Of a stretch of 64,000 bases of DNA, positions 32,857 to 40,848 are shown in pieces. The translations under genes were made by a program, and so were the position numbers. The notes below the pieces were generated by a model that had not been told where the DNA came from, did not search any database, and saw only the letters and a list, made by a program, of their open reading frames with translations. Position 1 is the stretch's first letter. Each line of letters opens with the position of its first letter. Source of the stretch: Mycobacterium colombiense (GTDB lineage Bacteria > Actinomycetota > Actinomycetes > Mycobacteriales > Mycobacteriaceae); NCBI RefSeq assembly GCF_001953985.1, contig NZ_MBEI01000058.1, positions 124,001 to 188,000 of the forward strand. The letters are read 5' to 3'.

Positions 32857-34062
32857 GTGACCGAGAGCGCCTACCTCGCTGGGCTGCGGCTGACCGGCAA
32901 AAAGGTCGTCGTGGTCGGCGGCGGCACCGTCGCCCAGCGCCGGCTGCCCTTGCTCATCGCCAGCGGCGCCGACGTGCACGTCATCTCCCGCAGCGCCACC
33001 CGGTCGGTCGAGGCGATGACGGGAATCACCCTGGCATTGCGCGAATACCGCGACGGCGACCTCGACGGAGCCTGGTACGCGATCGCGGCCACCGATGACG
33101 CGCAAGTCAACGAGGCGGTGGTCGCCGAGGCCGAAAGCCGCCGCATCTTCTGCGTCCGCGCCGACATCGCCGTCGAGGGGACCGCAGTCACCCCAGCGTC
33201 TTTCGACTATGCGGGGCTGTCCGTCGGGGTTTTGGCCGGCGGCGACCACCGCCGCTCGGCGGCGATCCGCTCGGCCATCCGCGAGGCGCTGCAGACCGGG
33301 CTCATCACGCCCGACAGCCCGGTGAGCTCCGACGTCGTCAAGGGCGGCGTCGCGCTGGTCGGTGGCGGGCCCGGTGACCCCGAACTGATCACCGTGCGCG
33401 GCCGGCGCCTGCTGGCCCACGCCGACGTCGTGGTCGCCGACCGTCTCGCGCCGCCGGAGCTCCTCGCCGAGCTGCCCCCGCACGTCGAGGTCATCGACGC
33501 GGCCAAGATCCCGTACGGGCGCGCCATGGCCCAGGACGCCATCAACGACATCATGATCGAACGGGCCCGCGCCGGCAGCTTCGTGGTGCGCCTCAAAGGC
33601 GGCGACCCCTTCGTGTTCGCCCGCGGCTACGAAGAGGTACTGGCGTGCGTCGAGGCCGGCATACCGGTGACGGTGGTGCCAGGTGTGACAAGTGCCATAG
33701 GAGTGCCCGCTTTGGCGGGCGTTCCGGTGACGCATCGGGCGATAAATCACGAGTTCGTGGTGGTCAGCGGCCATCTGCCACCCGGGCATCCCGAATCGTT
33801 AGTGAATTGGGATGCGCTGGCCGCAATGTCAGGCACGATTGTTTTGCTGATGGCGGTCGAGCGCATCGAGCTTTTCGCCGACGCCCTACTCAAAGGCGGC
33901 CGACCTGCGGATACCCCGGTGCTGGTCGTCCAGCATGGGACGACCGCCGCTCAACACACTTTGCGGGCTACCCTGGCCGACACGCCCGAGAAGATTCGCG
34001 CCGAGGGTATCCGACCTCCCGCGATCATCGTGATCGGCGCCGTGGCGGCCTTCGGGCTTTAA
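32857..34062 (+). CDS. cysG: Siroheme synthase/uroporphyrinogen-III C-methyltransferase (CysG-like)
   Basis: 401 aa from GTG 32857. The N-terminal ~155 residues are the precorrin-2 dehydrogenase/ferrochelatase domain (KKVVVVGGGTVAQRRLPLL, ADIAVEGTAVTP). The C-terminal part is a SAM-dependent uroporphyrinogen III methyltransferase with VALVGGGPGDPELITVRG, LKGGDPFVFARGYEE and VVPGVTSA. Both halves look complete, though the enzyme is shorter than E. coli CysG (~457 aa). It makes precorrin-2, feeding siroheme and B12, and fits the adjacent cobO/cobB. Confidence 0.95.
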   Translation: MTESAYLAGLRLTGKKVVVVGGGTVAQRRLPLLIASGADVHVISRSATRSVEAMTGITLALREYRDGDLDGAWYAIAATDDAQVNEAVVAEAESRRIFCVRADIAVEGTAVTPASFDYAGLSVGVLAGGDHRRSAAIRSAIREALQTGLITPDSPVSSDVVKGGVALVGGGPGDPELITVRGRRLLAHADVVVADRLAPPELLAELPPHVEVIDAAKIPYGRAMAQDAINDIMIERARAGSFVVRLKGGDPFVFARGYEEVLACVEAGIPVTVVPGVTSAIGVPALAGVPVTHRAINHEFVVVSGHLPPGHPESLVNWDALAAMSGTIVLLMAVERIELFADALLKGGRPADTPVLVVQHGTTAAQHTLRATLADTPEKIRAEGIRPPAIIVIGAVAAFGL

Positions 34063-34095
34063 ACGGTTCTTAAGATTACTGTAAGGTAACCCTTT

Positions 34096-35712
34096 ATGAC
34101 GGCTCTCAACGATGCAGAGCGCGCGGTGCAGAAACTGGCCTCGGCGCGCCCCGATCGTCCGGCCCCGGTGAGCAGTGCGCGCCCGGCGGAGACCGCCTCC
34201 AAGCCCCCGGCGGAGACCGCCTTGAAGCGCATCAGCAAGTACTACCCGGCGTGGTTGCCCTCCCGGCGCTTCATCGCGGCCGTGATCGCGATCGGCGGTA
34301 TGCAGCTGCTCGCGACCATGGACAGCACCGTCGCCATCGTCGCGCTCCCCAAGATTCAGAACGAGCTCAGCCTGTCCGACGCCGGGCGCAGCTGGGTGAT
34401 CACCGCCTACGTGCTGACGTTCGGCGGCCTGATGCTGCTCGGCGGTCGCCTCGGCGACACCATCGGGCGCAAGCGCACCTTCATCGTCGGTGTCGCGCTG
34501 TTCACCATCTCTTCCGTGCTGTGCGCGGTCGCCTGGGACGAGGCCACCATGGTGATCGCCCGGCTCTCGCAGGGCGTCGGCTCGGCCATCGCCTCGCCGA
34601 CCGGTCTGGCGCTGGTGGCGACCACCTTCCCCAAGGGCCCGGCCCGTAACTTCGCGACCGCGGTGTTCGCCGCGATGACGGCGGTCGGCTCGGTGATGGG
34701 CCTGGTGGTCGGCGGAGCGCTCACCGAGGTGTCGTGGCGGCTGGCCTTCCTGGTGAACGTGCCGATCGGCCTGGTGATGATCTACCTGGCCCGCACGGCT
34801 CTGCGCGAGACGAACCGCGAGCGGATGAAGCTCGACGCCACCGGCGCCATGCTCGCCACCCTGACCTGCACCGCGGCCGTGTTCGCCTTCTCGATGGGCC
34901 CGGAAAAGGGCTGGGTGTCGATCACCACCATCGGATCCGGCGTGGTGGCGCTGGGCGCCGCGATTGCCTTCGTCATCGTGGAGCGCACCGCCGAGAACCC
35001 CGTCGTCCCGTTCAACCTGTTCCGCGACCGTAACCGGCTGGTCACCTTCACCGCCATCTTCCTGGCCGGCGGTCTCATGTTCACCCTGACGGTGTGCATC
35101 GGCCTGTACGTGCAGGACATCCTCGGCTACAGCGCGCTGCGCGCCGGCGTCGGCTTCATCCCGTTCGTCATCGCGATGGGAATCGGGTTGGGGCTCTCCT
35201 CGCAGCTGGTGTCGCGGTTCTCGCCACGGGTGCTGACCATCGGTGGCGGCATCCTTCTCTTCTGGGCGATGATCTACGGCTCGGCGTTCATGCACCGCGG
35301 CGTTGCGTACTTCCCCAACCTGGTGCTGCCGATCGTCATCGGTGGGATCGGCATCGGCATGGCCGTCGTCCCGCTGACCCTGGCGGCGATCGCCGGCGTG
35401 GGCTTCGACCAGATCGGTCCGGTGTCGGCGGTCACGCTGATGCTGCAGAGCCTGGGCGGGCCGCTGGTGCTGGCCGTCATCCAGGCGGTGATCACCTCGC
35501 GGACGCTGTATCTGGGCGGCACCACTGGCCCGGTGAAGTTCATGAACGACGCGCAGCTGGGTGCGCTGGATCACGGCTATACCTACGGGCTGCTGTGGGT
35601 GGCCGGCGTGGCCGTCCTCGTCGGCGGCGCCGCGCTGCTGATCGGCTACACCCCGGACCAGGTTGCGCACGCGCAGGAGGTCAAGGAAGCGATGGACGCC
35701 GGGGAGCTGTAG
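34096..35712 (+). CDS. efpA: MFS drug-efflux transporter EfpA
   Basis: 538 aa from ATG 34096. A 14-helix major facilitator of the QacA/DHA2 type. After a ~50-residue cytoplasmic N-terminus come helix 1 (FIAAVIAIGGMQLLATMDST) and motif A GGRLGDTIGRKRTF between helices 2 and 3. The motif C region is near GSVMGLVVGGALTE. EfpA of M. tuberculosis exports drugs and is induced by isoniazid (recalled). The 33-bp gap after cysG holds AAGG near the start codon; an independent promoter, if any, must lie within cysG or this gap. Confidence 0.96.
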   Translation: MTALNDAERAVQKLASARPDRPAPVSSARPAETASKPPAETALKRISKYYPAWLPSRRFIAAVIAIGGMQLLATMDSTVAIVALPKIQNELSLSDAGRSWVITAYVLTFGGLMLLGGRLGDTIGRKRTFIVGVALFTISSVLCAVAWDEATMVIARLSQGVGSAIASPTGLALVATTFPKGPARNFATAVFAAMTAVGSVMGLVVGGALTEVSWRLAFLVNVPIGLVMIYLARTALRETNRERMKLDATGAMLATLTCTAAVFAFSMGPEKGWVSITTIGSGVVALGAAIAFVIVERTAENPVVPFNLFRDRNRLVTFTAIFLAGGLMFTLTVCIGLYVQDILGYSALRAGVGFIPFVIAMGIGLGLSSQLVSRFSPRVLTIGGGILLFWAMIYGSAFMHRGVAYFPNLVLPIVIGGIGIGMAVVPLTLAAIAGVGFDQIGPVSAVTLMLQSLGGPLVLAVIQAVITSRTLYLGGTTGPVKFMNDAQLGALDHGYTYGLLWVAGVAVLVGGAALLIGYTPDQVAHAQEVKEAMDAGEL

Positions 35713-35811
35713 CTCACCGCAGACCCCTTGACGGTCATCGCTGTGCCGGAAGGCGGTGACCTGCAGCGCCCAACTTCGTTGCGCTCGCAGTCACCGCTAG
35801 GCTGGCCCGCT

Positions 35812-37560
35812 GTGATCACCCGGATGTCCCAGTTGTTCTTGCGCACGTTGCGCGACGATCCCGCCGACGCCGAAGTCGCCAGCCACAAGCTTTTGATCCG
35901 GGCCGGCTACATCCGGCCCGTCGCGCCCGGGCTGTACAGCTGGCTGCCGCTGGGATTGCGGGTGCTGCGCCGCATCGAGCGCATCGTCCGCGAGGAGATG
36001 AACGCCATTGGCGGGCAAGAGATCTTGTTCCCCGCGTTGCTCCCGCGCGCACCGTACGAGACGACGAACCGGTGGACCGAGTACGGCGACTCGGTGTTCC
36101 GGCTGCAGGACCGTCGCGGCAACGACTACCTGCTGGGCCCCACCCACGAGGAACTGTTCACCCTGACCGTCAAAGGCGAATACAGCTCGTACAAGGACTT
36201 TCCGGTCCTGCTGTATCAGATCCAGAACAAATACCGTGACGAGGCGCGGCCGCGGGCCGGCATCCTGCGCGTGCGCGAGTTCGTGATGAAGGACTCCTAC
36301 TCGTTCGACATCGACGACGCCGGACTCAAGGCCGCCTACCACGCGCATCGCGAGGCCTATCAGCGCATCTTCGCGCGGCTGCAGGTGCGCTACGTCATCG
36401 TCTCCGCCGTGTCGGGAGCCATGGGCGGCAGCGCCTCCGAGGAATTCCTGGCCGAGAGCGCGGTCGGCGAGGACACCTTCGTGCGGTGCCTGGAATCCGG
36501 CTACGCGGCCAACGTCGAGGCCGTCGTGACCGCCCGCCCGGAGGCGCAGCCCATCGACGGGCTGCCCGAGGCGGTGGTCCACGAGACCGGCAATACGCCG
36601 ACCATCGCCACCCTGGTGGACTGGGCCAACCAGGCGGACCTGGGCCGCACCGTCACCGCGGCCGACACGTTGAAGAACGTGCTGCTCAAGGTGCGCCAGC
36701 CCGGCGGGGAGTGGGAGTTGCTGGCCATCGGGGTGCCGGGGGACCGGGAGGTCGACGACAAACGGCTGGGCGCGGCGCTGGAACCGGCCGAATACGCCCT
36801 GCTCGACGACGCCGACTTCGCCAAGTACCCCTTCCTGGTGAAGGGGTACATCGGACCGAAAGCGTTGCAGGGCAACGGTGTTCGCTACCTGGTCGATCCG
36901 CGGGTGGTGGACGGCACCAGCTGGATCACCGGGGCCGACGAGCCCGGGCGGCACGTCGTCGGGCTGGTCGCCGGCCGGGACTTCACCGCGGACGGCACCA
37001 TCGAGGCCGCCGAGGTGCGCGACGGTGACCCCTCGCCGGATGGCGCGGGGCCGCTGGTCTCGGCGCGCGGCATCGAGGTCGCGCACATCTTCCAGCTCGG
37101 CCGCAAATACACCGACGCCTTCACCGTCGACGTGCTCGGTGAGGACGGCAAGCCGGTGCGCCTGACGATGGGCTCCTACGGCCTCGGGGTGTCGCGGATG
37201 GTCGCCGTCATCGCCGAACAGCACCACGACGAGCTGGGCCTGCGCTGGCCGTCGGCGGTCGCGCCGTTCGACGTCCATCTGGTGATCGCCAACAAGGACG
37301 CGGAAGCCCGCACCGGGGCCGTCGAGCTGGCCGGCGAGCTGGACCGGCTGGGCGTCGAAGTGCTGCTCGACGACCGCCAGGCGTCACCGGGCGTGAAGTT
37401 CAAGGACGCCGAGCTGCTCGGCGTGCCCTGGATCGTCATCGTGGGACGGGGCTGGGCGGACGGCGTGGTGGAGCTGCGCGACCGCTTCGGCGGCCAAACC
37501 CGCGAACTGGCGACCGGGCCGTCGCTGGCCACCGACATCGCCGCGGCCCTCAACGGCTGA
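35812..37560 (+). CDS. proS: Prolyl-tRNA synthetase
   Basis: 582 aa from GTG 35812 (VITRMSQLFLRTLRDDPADA), matching the M. tuberculosis protein start and length; an upstream extension from 35728 is rejected. A class II aminoacyl-tRNA synthetase: motif 1 around GLYSWLPLGLRVLRR, motif 2 KYRDEARPRAGILRVREFVMKDSYSFD, and motif 3 GSYGLGVSRMVA. A bacterial-type INS editing domain lies between motifs 2 and 3 (~220-400) and the anticodon-binding domain is C-terminal (DVHLVIANKD onward). It charges tRNA-Pro and clears misacylated alanine. Confidence 0.98.
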   Translation: MITRMSQLFLRTLRDDPADAEVASHKLLIRAGYIRPVAPGLYSWLPLGLRVLRRIERIVREEMNAIGGQEILFPALLPRAPYETTNRWTEYGDSVFRLQDRRGNDYLLGPTHEELFTLTVKGEYSSYKDFPVLLYQIQNKYRDEARPRAGILRVREFVMKDSYSFDIDDAGLKAAYHAHREAYQRIFARLQVRYVIVSAVSGAMGGSASEEFLAESAVGEDTFVRCLESGYAANVEAVVTARPEAQPIDGLPEAVVHETGNTPTIATLVDWANQADLGRTVTAADTLKNVLLKVRQPGGEWELLAIGVPGDREVDDKRLGAALEPAEYALLDDADFAKYPFLVKGYIGPKALQGNGVRYLVDPRVVDGTSWITGADEPGRHVVGLVAGRDFTADGTIEAAEVRDGDPSPDGAGPLVSARGIEVAHIFQLGRKYTDAFTVDVLGEDGKPVRLTMGSYGLGVSRMVAVIAEQHHDELGLRWPSAVAPFDVHLVIANKDAEARTGAVELAGELDRLGVEVLLDDRQASPGVKFKDAELLGVPWIVIVGRGWADGVVELRDRFGGQTRELATGPSLATDIAAALNG

Positions 37561-37566
37561 AAACGG

Positions 37567-38013
37567 CTAGTCGTTGCCGCCGGGGAAGCTCGTCGTGATG
37601 GGCCAGGCGCCCAGCACCCGGCTCCACCGGGCGGCCATCACCGCGCTCTGAACCAGGGCCGTCGCGGCGAACGCGCGGTCCGCGCCGGTCTCGGCGTGCT
37701 CGGCGACCACGCGCCACGCGCCCGCGCCGTCGTTCTCCATCCGTGCGGCCAGCCGCGCGGCGTCGGCCGGGCCGCCGACCACCAAGGGCAGCTGGTAGCC
37801 GGCCGCGGCGATCGGGGCGGTCACCTTGCGGGCCGTCAGCATCGCGATGACGTCGTCGCGGCGCTGGCGGTGCTGCCCGAGCGCCTCCACCACCATGTCG
37901 TTCACGCTGGGCGGCGACAGCGCGGACACGATGCCGTAGCCGTAGATCGTCGAGTGCTCGATGGCCAGCGCGTCGCACAGCGCCTGGTTGTCGGCGTCCT
38001 TGCCGGAGGTCAT
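37567..38013 (-). CDS. DUF4439 ferritin-like domain protein
   Basis: 148 aa from ATG 38013, whose ATGA overlaps the stop of the lipoprotein gene. The helical sequence ALAIEHSTIYGYGIVSALSP, QHRQRRDDVIAML and the later AFAATALVQSAVMAARWSRV is a four-helix ferritin-like arrangement known as DUF4439. Function and metal content are unknown. It matches Rv2844 by position. The tight coupling with the lipoprotein suggests the two act together. Confidence 0.85.
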   Translation of the reverse strand: MTSGKDADNQALCDALAIEHSTIYGYGIVSALSPPSVNDMVVEALGQHRQRRDDVIAMLTARKVTAPIAAAGYQLPLVVGGPADAARLAARMENDGAGAWRVVAEHAETGADRAFAATALVQSAVMAARWSRVLGAWPITTSFPGGND

Positions 38014-38540
38014 ATCGACGGACCCCCGGGCACCAGCGCAACCGTGTACGACGCCGTGCAGGACGCCGCGATCGAGGCGAGCAGCCCGGCCCGGTAGCCC
38101 GATTCGGTGCCCACCAGGCGGCTCGCGCTGTCGGCCGAGGCGCGCAACGCGTCGATCACGTCGGACACCGGCGGCGGGGGCGGCGGCGGGCCGGCCGGCT
38201 GGGCCTGGCTCGGGCTGGGCGCTTCGCTCGAGGGGGACGTGGCGAGCTTGCCGGTCGCGCGCGAGATCTCCGCGGACAGCGCGCGGGCGTGGGCGGCGCG
38301 CTGGCTGGCCACCACCGTCAGCGCGGCGGCGACCTGAGGCGGGTTCCCGACGGCCGCGGCGGCGGCACCCGCCAGCGCGCTGTCGTGCCGGGCCTGATCC
38401 AACGGCCCCAGCAATTGCTCGACCGGCGGGGGCTTGGGCGCGGACTTGTCACAGGCGGACGCCACCGCCCCGAGCGCAGCCAGGGCCACACCACCGGCGA
38501 GGACACCTCGCCTGTTGACGAACGGAACTGCGCTAGCCAC
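38010..38540 (-). CDS. Tat-exported alanine-rich lipoprotein (Rv2843-like)
   Basis: 176 aa from ATG 38540. The N-terminus PFVNRRGVLAGGVALAALGA has twin arginines and a hydrophobic core ending in the lipobox VASAC, giving a lipidated Cys30. The mature part is Ala-rich and helical and looks ferritin-like (HDSALAGAAAAAVG, VVASQRAAHARALSAEI), interrupted by a proline run PAGPPPPPPPV (~114-124). Envelope location is predicted. It is upstream of and overlaps the DUF4439 gene and is divergent from the rimP operon, sharing a 228-bp region with it. Confidence 0.85.
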   Translation of the reverse strand: MASAVPFVNRRGVLAGGVALAALGAVASACDKSAPKPPPVEQLLGPLDQARHDSALAGAAAAAVGNPPQVAAALTVVASQRAAHARALSAEISRATGKLATSPSSEAPSPSQAQPAGPPPPPPPVSDVIDALRASADSASRLVGTESGYRAGLLASIAASCTASYTVALVPGGPSI

Positions 38541-38768
38541 AAAGACATCCTGCCATCGGCGCGGGGGCGGGCACGACGCCAGGACGCGATCACGCCGTCA
38601 TAGGCGATTCCTGGCGTATCGTGGATAGCTGGTTCTCGCAGAGGGCAGCCACCGACAGCAACCGTCGGCACGGACGTTCCTCCGCCGGGACGCCGGAAGT
38701 CGCCTGCGAAGCCATCGGGGCGCCGACATCCGCCAGATGACCGGACAACTCAAGATGAGGAGCTCGCC

Positions 38769-39302
38769 GTGACCACCGGGCTACCGTCGCAGACGCAGGT
38801 GATCGAGCTACTCGGTGGAGAGTTTGCGCGCGCCGGATTCGAGATCGAAGACGTGGTCATCGACGCCCGGACCCGCCCACCGCGAATTCTGGTCATCGCC
38901 GACGGCGACAACGGCCTCGACCTGGACACAGCGGCCACGCTGTCCCGCTCCGCATCGGCATTGCTCGACGGCCTGGACACCATCGACGACCACTACGTGC
39001 TCGAGGTTTCCTCGCCCGGCGTCGACCGCCCGCTGACCAGCGCGAAACACTTCCGTCGGGCCCGCGGCCGCAAGGTCGACGTCATCCTGTCGGACGGATC
39101 GAAGCTGACCGGCCGGGTCGGTGAGACCACCGACGATGCGGTCGCACTGGTGGTCCGCGCCGGCCGGGACTGGGAAGTGCGCGAGATCCCACTCGGTGAC
39201 ATCGCGAAAGCGGTTGTCCAGGTGGAGTTTTCGCCCCCTAACCAAGCGGAGCTGGAACTGGCGAGTATGGGTCAGGCCCGGAGGACGGAGACCGGAGCAT
39301 GA
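38769..39302 (+). CDS. rimP: Ribosome maturation factor RimP
   Basis: 177 aa from GTG 38769, with GAGGAG six to seven bases upstream. RimP helps 30S subunit assembly. Typical segments: GLDLDTAATLSRSASALLD, YVLEVSSPGVDRPL, and the SH3-like C-terminal half with GRVGETTDDAVALVV. It opens the rimP-nusA-ylxR-infB-rbfA-nrnA gene string and overlaps nusA by 4 nt. The 228 bp upstream carry a short inverted repeat (CCGAC/GTCGG) but no promoter I would assert. Confidence 0.96.
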   Translation: MTTGLPSQTQVIELLGGEFARAGFEIEDVVIDARTRPPRILVIADGDNGLDLDTAATLSRSASALLDGLDTIDDHYVLEVSSPGVDRPLTSAKHFRRARGRKVDVILSDGSKLTGRVGETTDDAVALVVRAGRDWEVREIPLGDIAKAVVQVEFSPPNQAELELASMGQARRTETGA

Positions 39303-40354
39303 ACATCGACATGGCCGCACTGCACGCCATCGAGGTGGATCGCGGCATCTCGGTCAACGAGCTGCTCGAGACGATCAAGTCGGCGCTGCTCACCGCCTAC
39401 CGGCACACCGAAGGCCATCAGAACGACGCGCGGATCGAGATCGACCGCAAGACCGGTGTCGTGCGGGTGATGGCCCGGGAGACCGATGAAGACGACAACG
39501 TCATCAGTGAATGGGACGACACCCCCGAGGGTTTCGGCCGCATCGCCGCCACCACCGCGCGCCAGGTCATGCTGCAGCGCTTCCGGGACGCCGAAAACGA
39601 GCGGACCTACGGCGAGTTCTCCACCCGCGAGGGGGAAATCGTCGCGGGCGTCATCCAGCGGGACAGCCGGGCCAACGCGCGGGGGCTGGTCGTGGTCCGG
39701 ATGGGCACCGAGACGAAGGCCTCCGAGGGCGTGATCCCGGCGGCCGAGCAGGTCCCCGGCGAAAGCTACGAGCACGGCAACCGCGTGCGGTGCTACGTGA
39801 TCGGGGTGACGCGCGGCGCGCGGGAACCGCTGATCACCCTGTCCAGAACCCACCCCAACCTGGTCCGCAAGCTGTTCTCGCTGGAAGTCCCCGAGATCGC
39901 CGACGGATCGGTGGAGATCGTCGCCGTGGCCCGGGAGGCCGGCCATCGCTCCAAGATCGCGGTGAAGTCCAACCTTCCCGGCCTCAACGCCAAAGGCGCC
40001 TGCATCGGCCCGATGGGGCAGCGGGTCCGCAACGTGATGAGCGAGCTCTCCGGCGAGAAAATCGACATCATCGACTACGACGAGGACCCGGCGCGCTTCG
40101 TCGCCAACGCGCTGTCGCCGGCGAAGGTGGTGTCGGTCTCGATCATCGACCAGGCGGCCCGCGCCGCCCGTGTGGTGGTGCCCGACTTCCAGCTGTCGCT
40201 GGCCATCGGCAAGGAGGGCCAGAACGCGCGGCTGGCCGCCCGGCTCACCGGGTGGCGCATCGACATCCGCGGGGACTCGCCCGCCGGCTCCGGTGGGCAT
40301 TCGGAGAGCCAGTCCGAACACGGCGCCAGCCACGGAATGGCCCACGACCGCTAG
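39299..40354 (+). CDS. nusA: Transcription termination/antitermination factor NusA
   Basis: 351 aa from ATG 39299. The N-terminal RNA-polymerase-binding domain (~1-105) is followed by an S1 domain (REGEIVAGVIQRDSRANARG) and two KH domains (GLNAKGACIGPMGQRVRNVM and LSLAIGKEGQNARLAARLTG). It lacks the extra acidic repeats of E. coli NusA, as usual in actinobacteria. It modulates pausing, termination and rRNA antitermination. Confidence 0.98.
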   Translation: MNIDMAALHAIEVDRGISVNELLETIKSALLTAYRHTEGHQNDARIEIDRKTGVVRVMARETDEDDNVISEWDDTPEGFGRIAATTARQVMLQRFRDAENERTYGEFSTREGEIVAGVIQRDSRANARGLVVVRMGTETKASEGVIPAAEQVPGESYEHGNRVRCYVIGVTRGAREPLITLSRTHPNLVRKLFSLEVPEIADGSVEIVAVAREAGHRSKIAVKSNLPGLNAKGACIGPMGQRVRNVMSELSGEKIDIIDYDEDPARFVANALSPAKVVSVSIIDQAARAARVVVPDFQLSLAIGKEGQNARLAARLTGWRIDIRGDSPAGSGGHSESQSEHGASHGMAHDR

Positions 40355-40413
40355 CGTCACCCGCGCACCCTCGGGCGGTTCTGACCATCTATTCGGTGAC
40401 GCTAGACTTAGCC

Positions 40414-40773
40414 GTGATCCAGCGTGAGCCTTCGTCCTTGGCGCACCGTCATGCGGGTGGACCCGTACGGACATGTGTCGGGTGCCGGAAGCGAGAGCTG
40501 GCCGTCGAGCTGCTTCGAGTGGTGGCTGTGCCGAACGGGAACGGCGAATTCGCCGTGATCGTTGACACAGGCAATAGCCTGCCGGGGCGGGGTGCGTGGC
40601 TGCATCCCGGGCCGCAGTGCGCGCAACAGGCAATCCGGCGGCGGGCTTTCACCAAAGCGCTGCGCATCACCGGTTCACCGGACACATCCGCGGTGATCGA
40701 GCACATAGAGTCTCTCTGTGCGCCCGAGCGCCCGGCAACAGAACAGGTAGCAAAGAACATGAGCACACCGTGA
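40414..40773 (+). CDS. YlxR/DUF448 family RNA-binding protein
   Basis: 119 aa from GTG 40414. It contains the YlxR signature VRTCVGCRKRELAVELLRVV and the GRGAWLHPG motif of the positively charged cleft thought to bind RNA. It is always found between nusA and infB in bacteria; here it is 59 bp after nusA. It equals Rv2840c by position but is about 20 residues longer with this start. Regulation or translation linkage is known for the family only in outline. Confidence 0.92.
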   Translation: MIQREPSSLAHRHAGGPVRTCVGCRKRELAVELLRVVAVPNGNGEFAVIVDTGNSLPGRGAWLHPGPQCAQQAIRRRAFTKALRITGSPDTSAVIEHIESLCAPERPATEQVAKNMSTP

Positions 40774-40848
40774 AGTCCCGATGACAATGCGTCATAGCTA
40801 AACCCGAGGCGCGGCCCCACGACTGTCGCCTCATAGACAGGAGATGTA

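Noticed and set aside
31321..33789. 822-codon minus-strand open frame opposite cobO-cobB-cysG
   Set aside because: Composition typical of antisense in GC-rich DNA; the plus-strand genes are clear.
33886..35670. 594-codon minus-strand open frame opposite efpA
   Set aside because: Highly charged repetitive translation; efpA is intact on the other strand.
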